From Pseudoscleropodium purum (taxonomy: Eukaryota; Streptophyta; Bryopsida; Hypnales; Brachytheciaceae), in contig OZ017796.1 of assembly GCA_963969395.1 (NCBI GenBank), forward strand, positions 2,420,501-2,484,500: a stretch of DNA of 64,000 bases, in the 5' to 3' direction. Under the pieces are notes generated by a model, which was not told the DNA's origin, made no database searches, and worked only from the letters and a program-made list of their open reading frames with translations. The first letter of the stretch is position 1. Every line of letters starts with the position of its first letter. The translations under genes were made by a program, and so were the position numbers. Positions 1 to 12,993 of this stretch are shown here, piece by piece.

Positions 1-133
1 CAATGAAAAGTAGACCATATAGGTGTATTTTTGGAGGGAAATACATTGCCAAAATAACCTTTTTCAAGCCTTTGTAACGAGAGTATAGAAAATTTAGTGC
101 ATTCTTCCTAGTATTTTGCCAAATCCATCCAAG

Positions 134-170
<37 letters not shown>

Positions 171-390
171 GAAAAAAATAAAATTAATAATGGTATAAAA
201 TAGGATCTTTATCTCACAAACTAATAATTACTACTTGATTGATATGGCTAAAGTCCAAAAAAATTTCACTAGTTTATATAAGCCAATTAGTTAATCTTCA
301 AATCAAATGGATTTAACAATTGTTTGAATGTGGGATTCTTAATAAAGATTATAAATTGATGGACTATTGACTTTGCTACCATGGTGATGG
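1..390 (+). repeat. Dispersed repeat family B, copy 1, left part
   Basis: This stretch matches, in reverse complement, about 53.93-54.33 kb of the window. The match includes the AT-rich stretch, the block around the 'aataatggtataaa' motif and the block just before position 390. The family is interrupted here by the family-A element that starts at 391 and resumes after 2512. No coding content or element class was recognised. Confidence 0.6.
136..168. repeat. (AT)n microsatellite
   Basis: An uninterrupted alternating A/T run of about 33 bases lies inside the family-B repeat. The second family-B copy near 54.14 kb has only a short AT-rich tract here, so the run expanded in this copy. Confidence 0.9.
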
Positions 391-2508
391 TGTGTTGCAA
401 ATGTAAACATTATGTAGAATATGTATATTCACATTTTCTAAATAGGTTTGAATGTATATAACATTATAAAGAAGATGATGTCATTTGAGGTGGCTTCAAG
501 GTAACGCCTTTTCTTTGTTGTTATAAACAACTATATAAAGAAAGATTCACTTGAAAGTTTTATCTCATTTAATATTTTTTTTCTTTGTTTTTTCTTTAGA
601 TTATACTATGTCAGTCTAAAGGGTTTTTCTAAATCTCAAAATGAAGAATTTCAATTGGAGCATGAATTTGAATTTTTTTTATCGCAATTGCCAAATCAAC
701 TACAACTGCTACTAAGTCTTTCAATGCTATATGGGTGATCGAAAGATGAAGCTAGGCCATTTCGATCACTGAAACAACCTCGTGTAGAAAAATGATGATA
801 CGGTCATTTTCAACGTGACGTTTGGATATTTGTGATTTTGTTGTAGGTTGGATGTATTTAACTTAACAACCATAAAGTCACATTTAAAGAATGTTTTAAA
901 GGTTTAAACGACGAGTAATAATATTACATGATGAGGCTCATTGAAGGGAGTCATATTCACTAATGTTGGCTAGAAAGGCTAATCAATCCTTTAATTCATA
1001 CAGATTGTACCGATTATGTAATTGCTACCATTAAATGCATCTTCAAATTTTGGTCGATGGAGTAAAATTTCGATTGAAGCTCTAGTTTTCTTATCTCAAT
1101 TAAATTTATATTGAATTTTTAGTTCTTCATTCTATAGTTGAAGTGATTTCCTACAATAATTTTGTATTTGTAAAGTAATATGAAGAAAATATTCAAATAA
1201 TTTGTCTTTTAAATGAATTTGTAGTGAATTTCCTTCAAAAATAAAGATAAAGAGATAGTTGTGGGTCAAATAAGTGCTCAATTATTGATGTTGTAGCTTT
1301 GGAAGTGAGTTAAGGGCTAACCTCACTTGTTTTTGTGGTTAGAAGGAAGATAAGGTGGAGAAAAAGGTAGAGAAAAAAATAGATAGTATTCATCTTCTCT
1401 CCCATTATGAATTTAGGAAAGATCCGAATGTTTGGAAAGCCCATTGTGTTGTGAGTCTGAAGAATTTTGATATGAAATTTGCAAGAGTTATGTATTATCG
1501 TGTGTAGTTTTAAAATTTATCTCACTTGCTTGATTTGAAGTTGTGAATTAAGAGTTGTATTTGTTTGAGTGAAAGGAGGTTTGTTGCTTTCAAAATTAAA
1601 AGACAGAGACTTTGACCGGCCATAGAAGATAGATAGGTTCTTGGTTTGCAATGAGATTTAGATGAAAGGTAGAAAATTGTGTTAGATTTTCATAAAGATA
1701 TCACTCATTCTATTTGAAGTTTATATGAGTGTGAAAGTAAAGGAGAATTTGTTGCCTTTCTTTTCTCAAGGTTGAAACTTTGAATGGCTATAGAAGTTGG
1801 ACAAAGTTTTAGAATTACTTGAAATTTAGAGGAGAAGTAGAAGTTTGTATTAGCTTTCCAAAAAGCTATCACTCACTTCATTTGGAGTTGTGGAACAATG
1901 GCAACACTCATCTAATATTCAACTTGAGAATTTAAAATTGAAGTTCAAAATTTGAAGAAGTTTTAAAGACTTGTGTGTGTATATATGGCTTGTAGCTTTG
2001 TAAAATTTGTTGTTACGGGGAGCATGAATTACACCAACACTAGCTTCATTTTGTATCGTAGGTGATGAAATGAGGTTAATTGCCCACATGGTCGAGATTA
2101 GATGACGAAGTGGAATTAATGACCCACATAGTCGAGACTTGCTTTTTCTCACGGTGAAGTTTGGTTTTTAAAATTGGTTACCAGAAGTTTGAAAGTTTAA
2201 GAGCCAATTTTTCAGATGGTTCAGCTCATGATTTGACCTTCCCGTTTTACCCGTCCGAAGTTGTGAGATCTTATCATACACCTTAAACCTTATACCTATT
2301 TAAAGCTAGTCAATATTTAATACATCAACAAATAGCAGTTCAACGGTGATTTAAAAAATTTGATGTTCAAATTCGAAATAAGGTGAATTGACGAGTGACG
2401 AGTTCACTTTTGTTTTTTATCATCTTACAACTTCCTTCATTCCCAAGCCATTTTTGGTTACATCCAAAAAATTTGTGATTTCTTAAGGCAAATGCTCTCA
2501 ACACGACA
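391..2508 (+). mobile_element. Family A element, copy 1 (TG...CA ended, solo-LTR-like)
   Basis: This 2,118-bp element begins TGTGTTG and ends CACGACA. It is flanked by a 4-bp direct repeat ATGG (387-390 and 2509-2512). It aligns along its length with 43466-45660 (same strand) and with the reverse complement of 35035-37480. Around 600-960 it holds a decayed version of the open frame still intact at 36962-37342 on the minus strand. Further on are degenerate modules built around 'gttag.tttc.ataaa.ctatcac'. TG...CA ends and a short target duplication suggest an LTR-type (solo LTR) or non-autonomous retroelement. No gag or pol was seen. It is the most AT-rich and therefore probably among the oldest of the three copies. 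Confidence 0.65.
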
Positions 2509-2512
2509 ATGG

Positions 2513-2690
2513 TATTATAAATACATATGTGTTGGCTATCTTCTACAACAATCCTATTATCTTTATGGCTTACAAAATGGTGTTTCTTCCACTCAATGCC
2601 CTTCTTTTTTCTTTTCTTTCTTTTCACTTTTCCCACTTGATTGCTAGCTCTTACTTATGACAAAGGTAAAAAAGAATGACCTAAATTTTA
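2513..2690 (+). repeat. Dispersed repeat family B, copy 1, right part
   Basis: This continues the family-B match after the family-A insertion. It pairs with the reverse complement of about 53.75-53.93 kb, including the shared 'ttgctagct' and 'tatctttatggctta' blocks. Confidence 0.6.
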
Positions 2691-5600
2691 TATATTTCAT
2701 TAATCAAAATTAGATCTATTTTTAAATTAACGGAAGTTGGTGACCAAAAAATTATGAGGTTAAAGGGCCTAACATGTATAAACCCAATCAATTTATGGCT
2801 TCTTAAAATCTACTCTGCTATTTTTTTAAATTAATTTTGATTGTAATTTTTTCTCCAAGATCTAGTGTATTTGAGGCTCAGGTCTGTAAACTCTCAACAT
2901 TATGGGAAGTCAAGATTGCAATGGGTACCCTTGCACAAAATGTTGAATAGAAAAATCACTATCATTTATTTTCAAGATCAGATTTTTGATACTAAAACTA
3001 GACTTCAAGAAGAGCTTTTCAAAAATATAAACTATCAAAAGTAACAACTTGTTTAAGTTTTATTTAACTTCAATGTTTGGCAAACACTAGATTTTTGTGC
3101 CTTGGGCAATGAGGGGTTAATATTACATTAGTGTGGATGGACCATAAGTATTGATAAAAATGAAGGTAGAAGAGAGATGTGGCCAATATATTGAAGGGAT
3201 ACTGAATCTATCCTACAAAGGATGAAAACGTTGAATTTTTTATTTTTCACCTAAAATTTTTTACAAATTTTGAAATTATATTTGCAATCAGTGAATACCA
3301 ATTAGCCATGGGGTCTAGAACATACCCTAGACATGTCCAAAATGAAGGACTTCTTTTTACTTTTATCCCAATGAATCCCAAAATTATCCCCTTGAGCCCG
3401 CTTCGTGAACTGGATTTAGTATCTTGCATAAGGTAGGTACATCCAAATGTGCCACTGACCTTTAACCTCCATCTACATTATGTGTACATCTCGAAAGTCA
3501 ATTTTGTACCTATATGGAAGAAACACTTTTAGAACCAAACTTTGTTCCTTAATAACTTCTGCATATAGTATCCAAATGCTACGTTCTCTAGTGTGTTGGA
3601 ACCTCTTTTCACTAGCCAACAAGAACATGTGAAAATCTAACCAATCTAATAATAGCAAGTAGGCTTAGTAGCTAAAAGTGGTGGTTTGGGGAATACCTAT
3701 CTTATATTTAGTAGAGCCTATAAACTATTCAATGATATGAATTTAATTATAATTGCTTTGCTAATTAGCCTATGTGTCGTATGCAAGGTATTCTCCTCTT
3801 TGAAACTAGCAACAGGGGTGAACTGACCCTTCACTCATCCCCAATTTTAGCCTTGGAGAAAACACAAAGACTTTTTATTTGTCATGTACCATAAAATTTA
3901 GAAATTTTTAATTCATACTTGCAATTAGAGGCCTTCCATGAGCTACAAGAGGTGTAGAAGACAATTCTATCAAACAAAAAATAGTTTTTTTTTCTACATA
4001 TACCCCTAGAGATGAATTTGGAATAACAAGCAAGGAGGTAGTTCATCCCAGCTAGAACACTATCCAGGTCACAAAGTGGCAAAGTTTCATTCCCACACAA
4101 TCAATCCAACTTGTAATAAAATTGATTGATTGTGCTAACTACTTGTGAATGTGCATTGCTTTATTATTACATCCTCATTTTTAGGTAAATCTCACTCTCC
4201 ATTCTCATTCTCTACACAACACAAAAATAGGTGTCACACTTTCTTCAATTCATGGAGAAGGGCTCTTGTTGGCTCCTCTTTTCACTCCAACCTTCTCATT
4301 CTTCATAAAAGTTTCATTTTCACTCAAAAGGTGTAACAACCTCTATTGTCATAAATTAATCCTTAAACATTGACAAGGACATTTGGTGTCCAATGGACGA
4401 TAGGGAATTCTTGTAATAGGACAGAAGTTCAACTATTCATTCCAAAAATTTTGTTGTCGAAAGGGAAGGTCTTCTATAGTAGCTTGACTTTCAATGAGTG
4501 CTTTTACAATTTTTTAGGCCAAAAATTCACACAATAATAGAAATTAATGATTTTTCCGGACACCCCTTCATCCTTTAAAGCAGTTCACTCAGTCACAACA
4601 CTGTCACTATCATCGAATCATTCCTTTGCAATCTCCACCAGCAATGTCAATTCAAATGAGAGCAGGGAGAAAAAATTCCAAATCCTCCAAAAAGAGTATC
4701 AGTTTAAGTTTGGTTGTGAGCCCGTCTCACGTTGTTTTGAAATTTCACTAAATGCTCTCTCCGAACCCCTGCACAAACATTCGACACCCTATCCCTGTGC
4801 TAAACTTGATGATGCAAATATGAATTCAGAATTTGCAAATCGAATCATATGTGACCAATAAAAAATTTCAATGTCGTCTACAAGGATAAAAACTACCAAT
4901 TTGACGAAAGTCAATGTAATTTTTGGCAATTTTCAGTTTTTTGATGATATTGACAATGATGAATTTATTTTTTGGGAATTTGTTGGATCAATTATTTGCA
5001 TCGTGAACACTAGTCTTTGGACAAAGAAATTGAATTTATAAACGCATGATACAATTGTGAAATATAAATTAAATTGTATTGCCCTATTCAACAAATATTT
5101 CAAATGCAAGGGCATTGAGATATAACAATGGTCCATGTTACAACCTATACTCTCTCTACAATGGATGATGCTATCCCACGCTCTCAATTCCAAAAGAAAA
5201 TTCAAATATAGTGAGAACCAACATCATTTGCATGTTTGTCAAATTGTTTATATTTTAATTTCTATAAATGTCAATTTCCTTCAATTTTTGTGTACAACAA
5301 TTTGAAATGTTGTATACCAACATGCCAAGTCACAAAAAGTTTTTTCAAAGTTTTGAGAAAAAATTGACAAAAATAAAGTAATTCCAAATCATGTTGAACA
5401 AGACCGAATTTTTGACATGGCTAACTTTGAAATTGATTTTCTTTCAACTCACAACTACTTTTTTCTTCAAACTTCCATAGTAACATGCAATATGTTGTAC
5501 ACTACAACTTTCATATGTACACTTTTGGACTTTGTCCATTGATGCTTATGGTATGGTTGTTTGAATGAAAACATTTCACATTAGTACTCGGTTTCGTTGA

Positions 5601-6600
5601 TCATTGTACATCTTTGATCCTTGAAGGGTGCGGAGTGTCTAGAGTGTCTAATGAATGACTTCATTGTTCACTATAAAAACAAAAAATGCACCTATTGGTT
5701 TAATAATTGGAGTAGTTTGCCCAGTACCTACCCCTTCAAGAAATAATATTGATAAGATTAGAATAAACTTTTATAGAATGGATTCACAAATGTAAAACTC
5801 TAAATATATGTTTTTCAAAAGGCATATTGAAAAAATCTCATTCAAAAAGTTCATTCAAACCACAAATACATTCTTCAAAATAATTCTTCACAAAATATCA
5901 ACCCTCGAAGGCCATTGAGGCCAAAAGTAGTCAATGGATGACTTTGTTAATTGCTTATTGTAGAAATAAAGAATGCACCTATTGGTTCAATAATTGGAAG
6001 AATTTTGGTGACTACCTTCATTATGGAAGACCACATCTTTTAAGGATTAATGGCAACTGGTTTTAGGGCTAGAGTGAATCAACCCCTCACATGTCCTCTC
6101 AAAGTCCTTGACTTTTTTTCCCAAGGTTGTGCATGTTAAAAAAAAGAACCCCTATTTTGTGCTTGATTAACTTATTTACTACACCACTCCTAGCTAATTC
6201 GGGGACTCTAATTCCAAATATAAATTCAAATTTTCCATATTTAATCATGCATGGCAAATAAAAGGTCACATGTTTTCTTGAAAGGGGGTAAAACCGGGGA
6301 TGAGTGAGGGGGTTGGTCCACCCCGGCCCTGGTTTTAGGGATCCGCAACAAATAAAAGGAAACTTGGATGTATGAAAAATGCATCCCTTGCAGCCCAAGA
6401 TCATAGGATCCATTCATCCTTTGCATTCTATCCAAATCCTGGAAATGCACTCCCCAGCAACTTCAAGTCAAACCTGCAAAGTCATAAGAATTCATCCCAA
6501 TTTTTCATCCCCCTGGCCCAATTTCTTGGATGAAAACCAACAATTCGATGGCAAAGGCAGTCCACAGGGCAAGCAGGTGAGGGCTGCTGTCGAGGTTCGA
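2691..6600. other. AT-rich intergenic DNA, no gene recognised
   Basis: Only short open frames with no recognisable protein family occur here. A block at about 4350-4510 is repeated near 62.7 kb and is listed separately. The GC content begins to rise at about 6.3 kb, ahead of the AtpC promoter. Confidence 0.5.
4350..4510 (+). repeat. Dispersed repeat family D, copy 1
   Basis: This block resembles the reverse complement of about 62710-62875. Shared stretches include the 'caactattcat' block and the 'gaaagggaag.tcttctata.tag.ttgact' block. The repeat type is unknown. Confidence 0.45.
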
Positions 6601-6733
6601 AAACGAGAAATTGAAGTCAAGACTTGAAGTTCGCTTTATCCGCTGTGGGGGAACTAAGGCATCCGGGTTTTCACTTCCATTCAACGATGAAAAGGCTTCC
6701 CAGCAGGCGGGCCAATGCGGGCCGTTTCGCCCG

Positions 6734-6781
6734 CCATTCGATGCGTTGCAGCTGGATAAGGCGCCCTCGCCTTCCATAGCC
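6734..6781 (+). promoter_or_regulatory. Conserved AtpC promoter block with I-box
   Basis: This 48-bp block lies about 195-240 bp upstream of the left AtpC start codon. It is strongly conserved in the otherwise diverged upstream region of the right AtpC gene (12994-13046, opposite strand). It contains GATAAGG (6755-6761), which matches the I-box (GATAAG) known from light-regulated plant promoters. Conservation is seen directly; the regulatory role is inferred. Confidence 0.5.
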
Positions 6782-6974
6782 AGCCTGAGCCCCATGCTCC
6801 CTTGCCTGCCTTTCTACCCGTCGTTCAATTCCTTCAATTCCCCACCCCTCGTTGCGGAATCAATCCGCTGCACACATTGCGCATTCCCGAGGAGAAGCAT
6901 CGAAGACCTCGTTTCGATTTTCGTGAGCTGAGCGGCTTCCACCTTCGGCGACTGCTGCTCTGCTTTCGCCAGCG

Positions 6975-8342
6975 ATGGCGTCCTCGCTCGCCTGCGGCTC
7001 CTCCCTCAAGATGGCCTCCTTCGAGGGACTGGCCGCGCGCTCCCTGGGCCTGCGCGGCTCCGAGCCCGCGGGCTGCCTGGACAGCGGCGTCGCGCGTCGC
7101 GAGGGGCGCGGGAGCTCCGTGGTCACGGCCGGGATGAAGGACTTGCGCGACCGAATTGCCACGGTGAAGAACACGCAGAAGATCACGGACGCCATGAAGC
7201 TGGTGGCCGCCGCCAAGGTGCGGCGCGCGCAGGAGGCCGTGGTGAACGGGCGCCCGTTCTCGGAGAATCTGGTGAAGGTGCTGTTCAATGTGAACGAGCA
7301 GCTGGCCACCGAGGACATCGACATTCCGCTGACCAATGTGAGTGTCGTTTTCTTGAATTGTGGATTCCTGGATTGTGGATGATGTGTGTGATGTGTGGAT
7401 TGGCAATGGCAATGGCGTGGGGGAGCGGGGAATTGGAGCTGTGCGCATGCGGTCCGGTGGAATGGATTGGGACGCGTAATGTGCATTGCGTGCCGTGGTG
7501 AGTGGCGAATTGGAGGGAGGGAATTGGATTTCGGGATTAGGGTGGAATTAGTCTGAACTCTTGCGCGACTGGTGGTCCAGGTGCGGCCGGTGAAGAAGAT
7601 TGCGCTGGTGGTGATCACGGGCGACCGGGGCCTGTGCGGGGGTTTCAACAACTACGTGCTCAAGAAGGCGGAGGCGCGGATGCTGGAGCTGCGTGGCATC
7701 GGCGTGGAGTACACGGTGGTGAGCATCGGGAAGAAGGGGAACGGCTACTTCAAGCGTCGGCCGCATATCCCCGTGGACAGGTATCTGGACGCCGGGAACG
7801 CCCCGACGACGAAGGAGGCGCAGGCCATCGCGGACGAGCTGTTTGCGCTGTTTGTGTCGGAGGAGGTGGACAAGGTGGAGCTGCTGTACACGCGTTTCGT
7901 GTCGCTGATCAAGTCGGACCCCATCATCCACACGCTGCTGCCACTGTCTCCGCAGGGCGAGGTGTGCGATGTGAACGGGAACTGCGTGGATGCGGCGGAG
8001 GACGAGATGTTCCGTCTGACGACCAAGGAGGGGAAATTCTCGGTGGAGCGGGAGGAGATTCGGACGGAGACGCCGCAGTTCACGGGCGTGCTGACGTTCG
8101 AGCAGGAGCCGGTGCAGATTCTGGACGCACTGCTGCCGCTGTACCTGAACAGTCAGATTTTGCGCGCGCTGCAAGACTCCGTCGCCAGCGAGCTGGCGGC
8201 GCGGATGAACGCCATGACCAACGCGTCGGACAATGCAGCGGACCTGAAGAAGGCTCTGTCAATCTCGTACAACAGGCAACGTCAAGCGAAGATCACGGGC
8301 GAGATTCTGGAGATCGTGGCCGGGTCCACGGTGACGATCTAG
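6975..8342 (+). CDS. ATPC1: Chloroplast ATP synthase gamma subunit, left copy (one intron)
   Basis: This gene encodes the rotary gamma shaft of the thylakoid CF1Fo ATP synthase, which couples proton flow to ATP synthesis. Exon 1 (6975-7337) has 121 codons and exon 2 (7581-8342) has 253 codons plus stop, giving 374 residues, close to the usual length of the precursor. The first ~52 residues are Ala/Ser/Arg-rich and look like a transit peptide. They are followed by the conserved N-terminal helix ([29 protein letters not shown] region), the GDRGLCGG motif and the C-terminal helix ending in [12 protein letters not shown]. Cys250 and Cys256 lie in the [10 protein letters not shown] segment. This is the thioredoxin-regulated disulfide loop specific to plastid gamma subunits. 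The start context is gcgATGGC. The gene is GC-rich in an AT-rich window and is duplicated as a convergent, identical copy at 11437-12804. Confidence 0.96.
7338..7580 (+). other. Phase-0 intron of left AtpC
   Basis: This 243-bp intron begins GTGAGT directly after the Asn121 codon and ends CCAG before GTG CGG. Removing it joins two halves of the gamma subunit at the conserved PLT-(N)-V(R)xVKK junction. The identical intron is in the right copy. Confidence 0.92.
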
Positions 8343-8800
8343 ACAGCCCACTCGTCGACCATCCATCGCGGCCGGGCGTCTTCATGAAGTTGTGGACGCT
8401 GTACTTTCGAAGTTCCTGGACGGAATTGCCGAGAGCCGGTAGCGTTTACTTTCTGTACACTAGATGGAGAATCGGAGAGGAGTGATTGAGAGGGGTCCGC
8501 TGGCTGGCGAGGAGGAGCATGTGGATGTTGCTGGGGCTGGATATGCCGAAGCAAGAGCGTCTTGCAGCAGTTGTGGATCACGGTTTGTCTTCGATCACTT
8601 CAATTTGAGGAACCGCGAGGTTCTTGGTAGGCACCAATAATTTTTGAGTAATAATTATTTTGTTGATGATGCTTTCCTGTATCCAGTAAGTATGTTTGGT
8701 CCTCGTGCTCCCGCATGGACCTTGGAACTCAGAGCTGAGGCACCTTCCAGCGACTTGGGTGGTGGACATCCGCAGAGAGAGTAATACCAAATTTGCCGAA

Positions 8801-10978
8801 ATTTCTTGGACTTCATTCATGTAGGCGTGTCTTTGGTGATGTCGAGGATGTGGCGTACTTGAGCAGCATTCTTATGGATGTTTTTAGAATATTATGGAGG
8901 GTCGCTTAGTATGTGATTTGAAGTTGTTCTTGGGTGCACTGCAAGTCTGTTTTTGGATGGTGATTTTGACCGCGAAAAGATTCCTCTTTACTGATGTGAC
9001 TTTGTATTGGGTTTAGGGTTTCTGGTGATCATTGTTCTTCTCATTAGCGGGATGTCGTGTATGAGATGTGTATTTGTGCACATTGAGAACCGTGTCCCGG
9101 TGCTGCTTATGAAATGTGAGTTTCTTTCTTAGTAGCAACACCTTCACAAAAATGCCAATGCAATGAAATGAGAAAGAAACTACAGGATGAAACTAGTATT
9201 CATGTATACTTTGTCAGGTGGTCGAGGAAATTGTTTTGTATTTTCTAGTGAGGAGAGTTTTAGAACGAGGACCAGGATGCCTAGGTAGGAAGGAACTGTA
9301 ATATTGCAACTTGTATTTCTTGAAATTTTTTTCGTCGACAAACTTGAAGGAACTGAAGCTGTAGAGGATCAAGTGGTATCACATGGTGACGGTCAAGGAC
9401 ATGAATGTACTCCTAAAAGTCTGGAAAAAGATGTGCTCAAAACTCCAGTACTCGAGGATACATGATCCCAAAAGGTGTCACCTGCTTCATATCGACATGT
9501 GGCCTGGTGACTTGGTCTGACCAATTTAGTGTAGAAACTTAGGTGCTTGCAAGACTTCAACAGCATTTGACTTGCTCCTCAGGTGACCCCATGTGAGTAA
9601 GATCTTGCAATTCTACTTCACCATTGTGGTTCTTAAACTCGTGCACCCTGATCCCTCATTATTATGGAGAACTGATATTATAATTTCAGGTTAAAATTTT
9701 GTAATTTTTTCCTTCTTTGGTGCAAGATTTCACACTTTACTCATGTAAGTTTATAAATTTCGTAAGTCTTACAGAAGCAACGTTGTGTACATTGTCCGAG
9801 AAACACTAATCTGACTTTTGTGAGAAGAATACTATAGTATTTTGTAATATGCTGTTTACCGCAAAACTTGACAAGCTGGATACTAGTGTTGTACTGGTGA
9901 CGTGCCCATGAAGAAGTCTTCAAATTTTCTTCTATATAGCACTCTTGAAATCATTCTTCAGAACTCAAGCGGTCACAGTGCCACTCCAGTTAGAACTCGC
10001 AATTCTGAATCCACGAACTTGAGAATCGTTAAGTACAATAGAATGCTCAATCATTCTACTTTCATGTTCTTGATAGTGCAGGTCCACGTCAACGTTAACA
10101 TCAAATTCATTGAATTTTGGTAGAAATCAATTTTGGCACTCTTCAGAGCATGCGACCTGGGACGTAAAATGTATATTAGTACTGGTTTTGAGAGTTTTGT
10201 CCACATGAATGCCACAAGAAACTAGTTTTGTGTGCAGGAATATCCATATAAAGATCCAGTAGGAAGATGCTCGAGATTGATGCCCTCGAAAGTCTCCATG
10301 ACTCGCAACATCCGACACGAAGTTACATTTCGTAGACAAGATGTCCATACTCATAAACAGATAATACTAATATCACAAGCAACCATATAAAAGGATTATT
10401 GTAACCTTCACACTGCCCTCATGGACAAATAACTGTCTCATCAAGGTTATGGAAGTATTCTTTATCTTTGTAAGAAAGGCATAGTGTCCACTCATGGAGC
10501 TCCACATTGAACACCCTGTTAGTATTCGGAAGGCATTCAGATCCGGAAACTTGTTGAAACTTGTGACATAATTTTCACGAACCTTTACATACAAAGACAG
10601 GTCTGGTTGAAAGATTCAAAACAATTCTGGATATTGCCAATTATCAATAAACTGCCACCTTGACAAATTTCAAACTAAGAAAATATGTCGCTCATGGAGG
10701 ACCTTCATTCTCAAGAGCTTGGAAAAAAAGGGTGCACGGAAACTTCGACCGAGGAGTCTTGATTAATACTAGAACTGCATGCATTCTTCCTGTTTATGTC
10801 ATCTGAGAAAGACAAATCGCCAATCCATACCAAAAACAAAGAATGTTCGCCCAGACAATTCTCAGGTTTCACCGCGTGTCTCACGGCTTCAACGGATATA
10901 ACCTAAATGCACAGATTTAAAATATGCTACCATAGGTTTGAGAGGAACAGAGACTTATGGAACTTCCATCGAAGTGAA
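8801..10978. other. Unique spacer between AtpC inverted-repeat arms
   Basis: This 2,178-bp spacer separates the two convergent AtpC genes. It has moderate GC and only short open frames with no recognisable family. No self-complementarity beyond the arms was noticed, and it shows no clear mobile-element ends. It probably holds downstream sequence of both genes. Confidence 0.5.
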
Positions 10979-11436
10979 TTCGGCAAATTTGGTATTACTC
11001 TCTCTGCGGATGTCCACCACCCAAGTCGCTGGAAGGTGCCTCAGCTCTGAGTTCCAAGGTCCATGCGGGAGCACGAGGACCAAACATACTTACTGGATAC
11101 AGGAAAGCATCATCAACAAAATAATTATTACTCAAAAATTATTGGTGCCTACCAAGAACCTCGCGGTTCCTCAAATTGAAGTGATCGAAGACAAACCGTG
11201 ATCCACAACTGCTGCAAGACGCTCTTGCTTCGGCATATCCAGCCCCAGCAACATCCACATGCTCCTCCTCGCCAGCCAGCGGACCCCTCTCAATCACTCC
11301 TCTCCGATTCTCCATCTAGTGTACAGAAAGTAAACGCTACCGGCTCTCGGCAATTCCGTCCAGGAACTTCGAAAGTACAGCGTCCACAACTTCATGAAGA
11401 CGCCCGGCCGCGATGGATGGTCGACGAGTGGGCTGT

Positions 11437-12804
11437 CTAGATCGTCACCGTGGACCCGGCCACGATCTCCAGAATCTCGCCCGTGATCTTCGCTTGACGT
11501 TGCCTGTTGTACGAGATTGACAGAGCCTTCTTCAGGTCCGCTGCATTGTCCGACGCGTTGGTCATGGCGTTCATCCGCGCCGCCAGCTCGCTGGCGACGG
11601 AGTCTTGCAGCGCGCGCAAAATCTGACTGTTCAGGTACAGCGGCAGCAGTGCGTCCAGAATCTGCACCGGCTCCTGCTCGAACGTCAGCACGCCCGTGAA
11701 CTGCGGCGTCTCCGTCCGAATCTCCTCCCGCTCCACCGAGAATTTCCCCTCCTTGGTCGTCAGACGGAACATCTCGTCCTCCGCCGCATCCACGCAGTTC
11801 CCGTTCACATCGCACACCTCGCCCTGCGGAGACAGTGGCAGCAGCGTGTGGATGATGGGGTCCGACTTGATCAGCGACACGAAACGCGTGTACAGCAGCT
11901 CCACCTTGTCCACCTCCTCCGACACAAACAGCGCAAACAGCTCGTCCGCGATGGCCTGCGCCTCCTTCGTCGTCGGGGCGTTCCCGGCGTCCAGATACCT
12001 GTCCACGGGGATATGCGGCCGACGCTTGAAGTAGCCGTTCCCCTTCTTCCCGATGCTCACCACCGTGTACTCCACGCCGATGCCACGCAGCTCCAGCATC
12101 CGCGCCTCCGCCTTCTTGAGCACGTAGTTGTTGAAACCCCCGCACAGGCCCCGGTCGCCCGTGATCACCACCAGCGCAATCTTCTTCACCGGCCGCACCT
12201 GGACCACCAGTCGCGCAAGAGTTCAGACTAATTCCACCCTAATCCCGAAATCCAATTCCCTCCCTCCAATTCGCCACTCACCACGGCACGCAATGCACAT
12301 TACGCGTCCCAATCCATTCCACCGGACCGCATGCGCACAGCTCCAATTCCCCGCTCCCCCACGCCATTGCCATTGCCAATCCACACATCACACACATCAT
12401 CCACAATCCAGGAATCCACAATTCAAGAAAACGACACTCACATTGGTCAGCGGAATGTCGATGTCCTCGGTGGCCAGCTGCTCGTTCACATTGAACAGCA
12501 CCTTCACCAGATTCTCCGAGAACGGGCGCCCGTTCACCACGGCCTCCTGCGCGCGCCGCACCTTGGCGGCGGCCACCAGCTTCATGGCGTCCGTGATCTT
12601 CTGCGTGTTCTTCACCGTGGCAATTCGGTCGCGCAAGTCCTTCATCCCGGCCGTGACCACGGAGCTCCCGCGCCCCTCGCGACGCGCGACGCCGCTGTCC
12701 AGGCAGCCCGCGGGCTCGGAGCCGCGCAGGCCCAGGGAGCGCGCGGCCAGTCCCTCGAAGGAGGCCATCTTGAGGGAGGAGCCGCAGGCGAGCGAGGACG
12801 CCAT
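11437..12804 (-). CDS. ATPC1: Chloroplast ATP synthase gamma subunit, right copy (one intron)
   Basis: This is the same 374-residue plastid ATP synthase gamma precursor as the left copy. Exon 1 is 12804-12442, the intron is 12441-12199 and exon 2 is 12198-11437. The transit-peptide-like N terminus, the GDRGLCGG motif and the regulatory Cys250/Cys256 loop are all present. The coding sequence, intron and 3' region look identical to the left gene. The upstream region beyond 12929 differs, so the copies could be expressed differently while making the same protein. The genes converge, with 3.1 kb between stop codons. A mis-assembled palindrome is possible, but the diverged outer flanks and unique spacer argue for a real duplication. 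Confidence 0.95.
12199..12441 (-). other. Phase-0 intron of right AtpC
   Basis: Mirror of the left-copy intron, with GTGAGT at its 5' end and CCAG at its 3' end on the minus strand, also 243 bp. Confidence 0.92.
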
Positions 12805-12993
12805 CGCTGGCGAAAGCAGAGCAGCAGTCGCCGAAGGTGGAAGCCGCTCAGCTCACGAAAATCGAAACGAGGTCTTCGATGCTTCTCCTCGGGAATGCGC
12901 AATGTGTGCAGCGGATTGATTCCGCAACGGGGCTGGTGAATTGATGGGGAGTGAGGGAGGAATTGAACAAGGGGTAGAGCCTGGGTGGTGGCC

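Larger units (their letters stand above)
6850..8800 (+). repeat. Left arm of AtpC inverted repeat
   Basis: This 1,951-bp arm is the mirror image of 10979-12929. Every checked landmark pair sums to 19,779, so there is no length difference. Landmarks include start codons, splice sites, stop codons and arm ends. All overlapping open frames in the arms translate identically. The arm covers the 5' UTR, both exons, the intron and the 3' region. Identity stops abruptly at both ends. Confidence 0.93.
10979..12929 (-). repeat. Right arm of AtpC inverted repeat
   Basis: This is the mirror copy of 6850-8800, with no length difference and no visible mismatch. It carries the second AtpC gene on the minus strand. 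Beyond 12929 the sequence is still alignable to the region upstream of 6850 but is clearly diverged. Confidence 0.93.

Noticed and set aside
7548..8174. Long open frames antisense to or in other frames of AtpC (208, 283 and 263 residues)
   Set aside because: They overlap the well-supported AtpC exons, are rich in residues expected from GC-rich antisense codons, and match no family.
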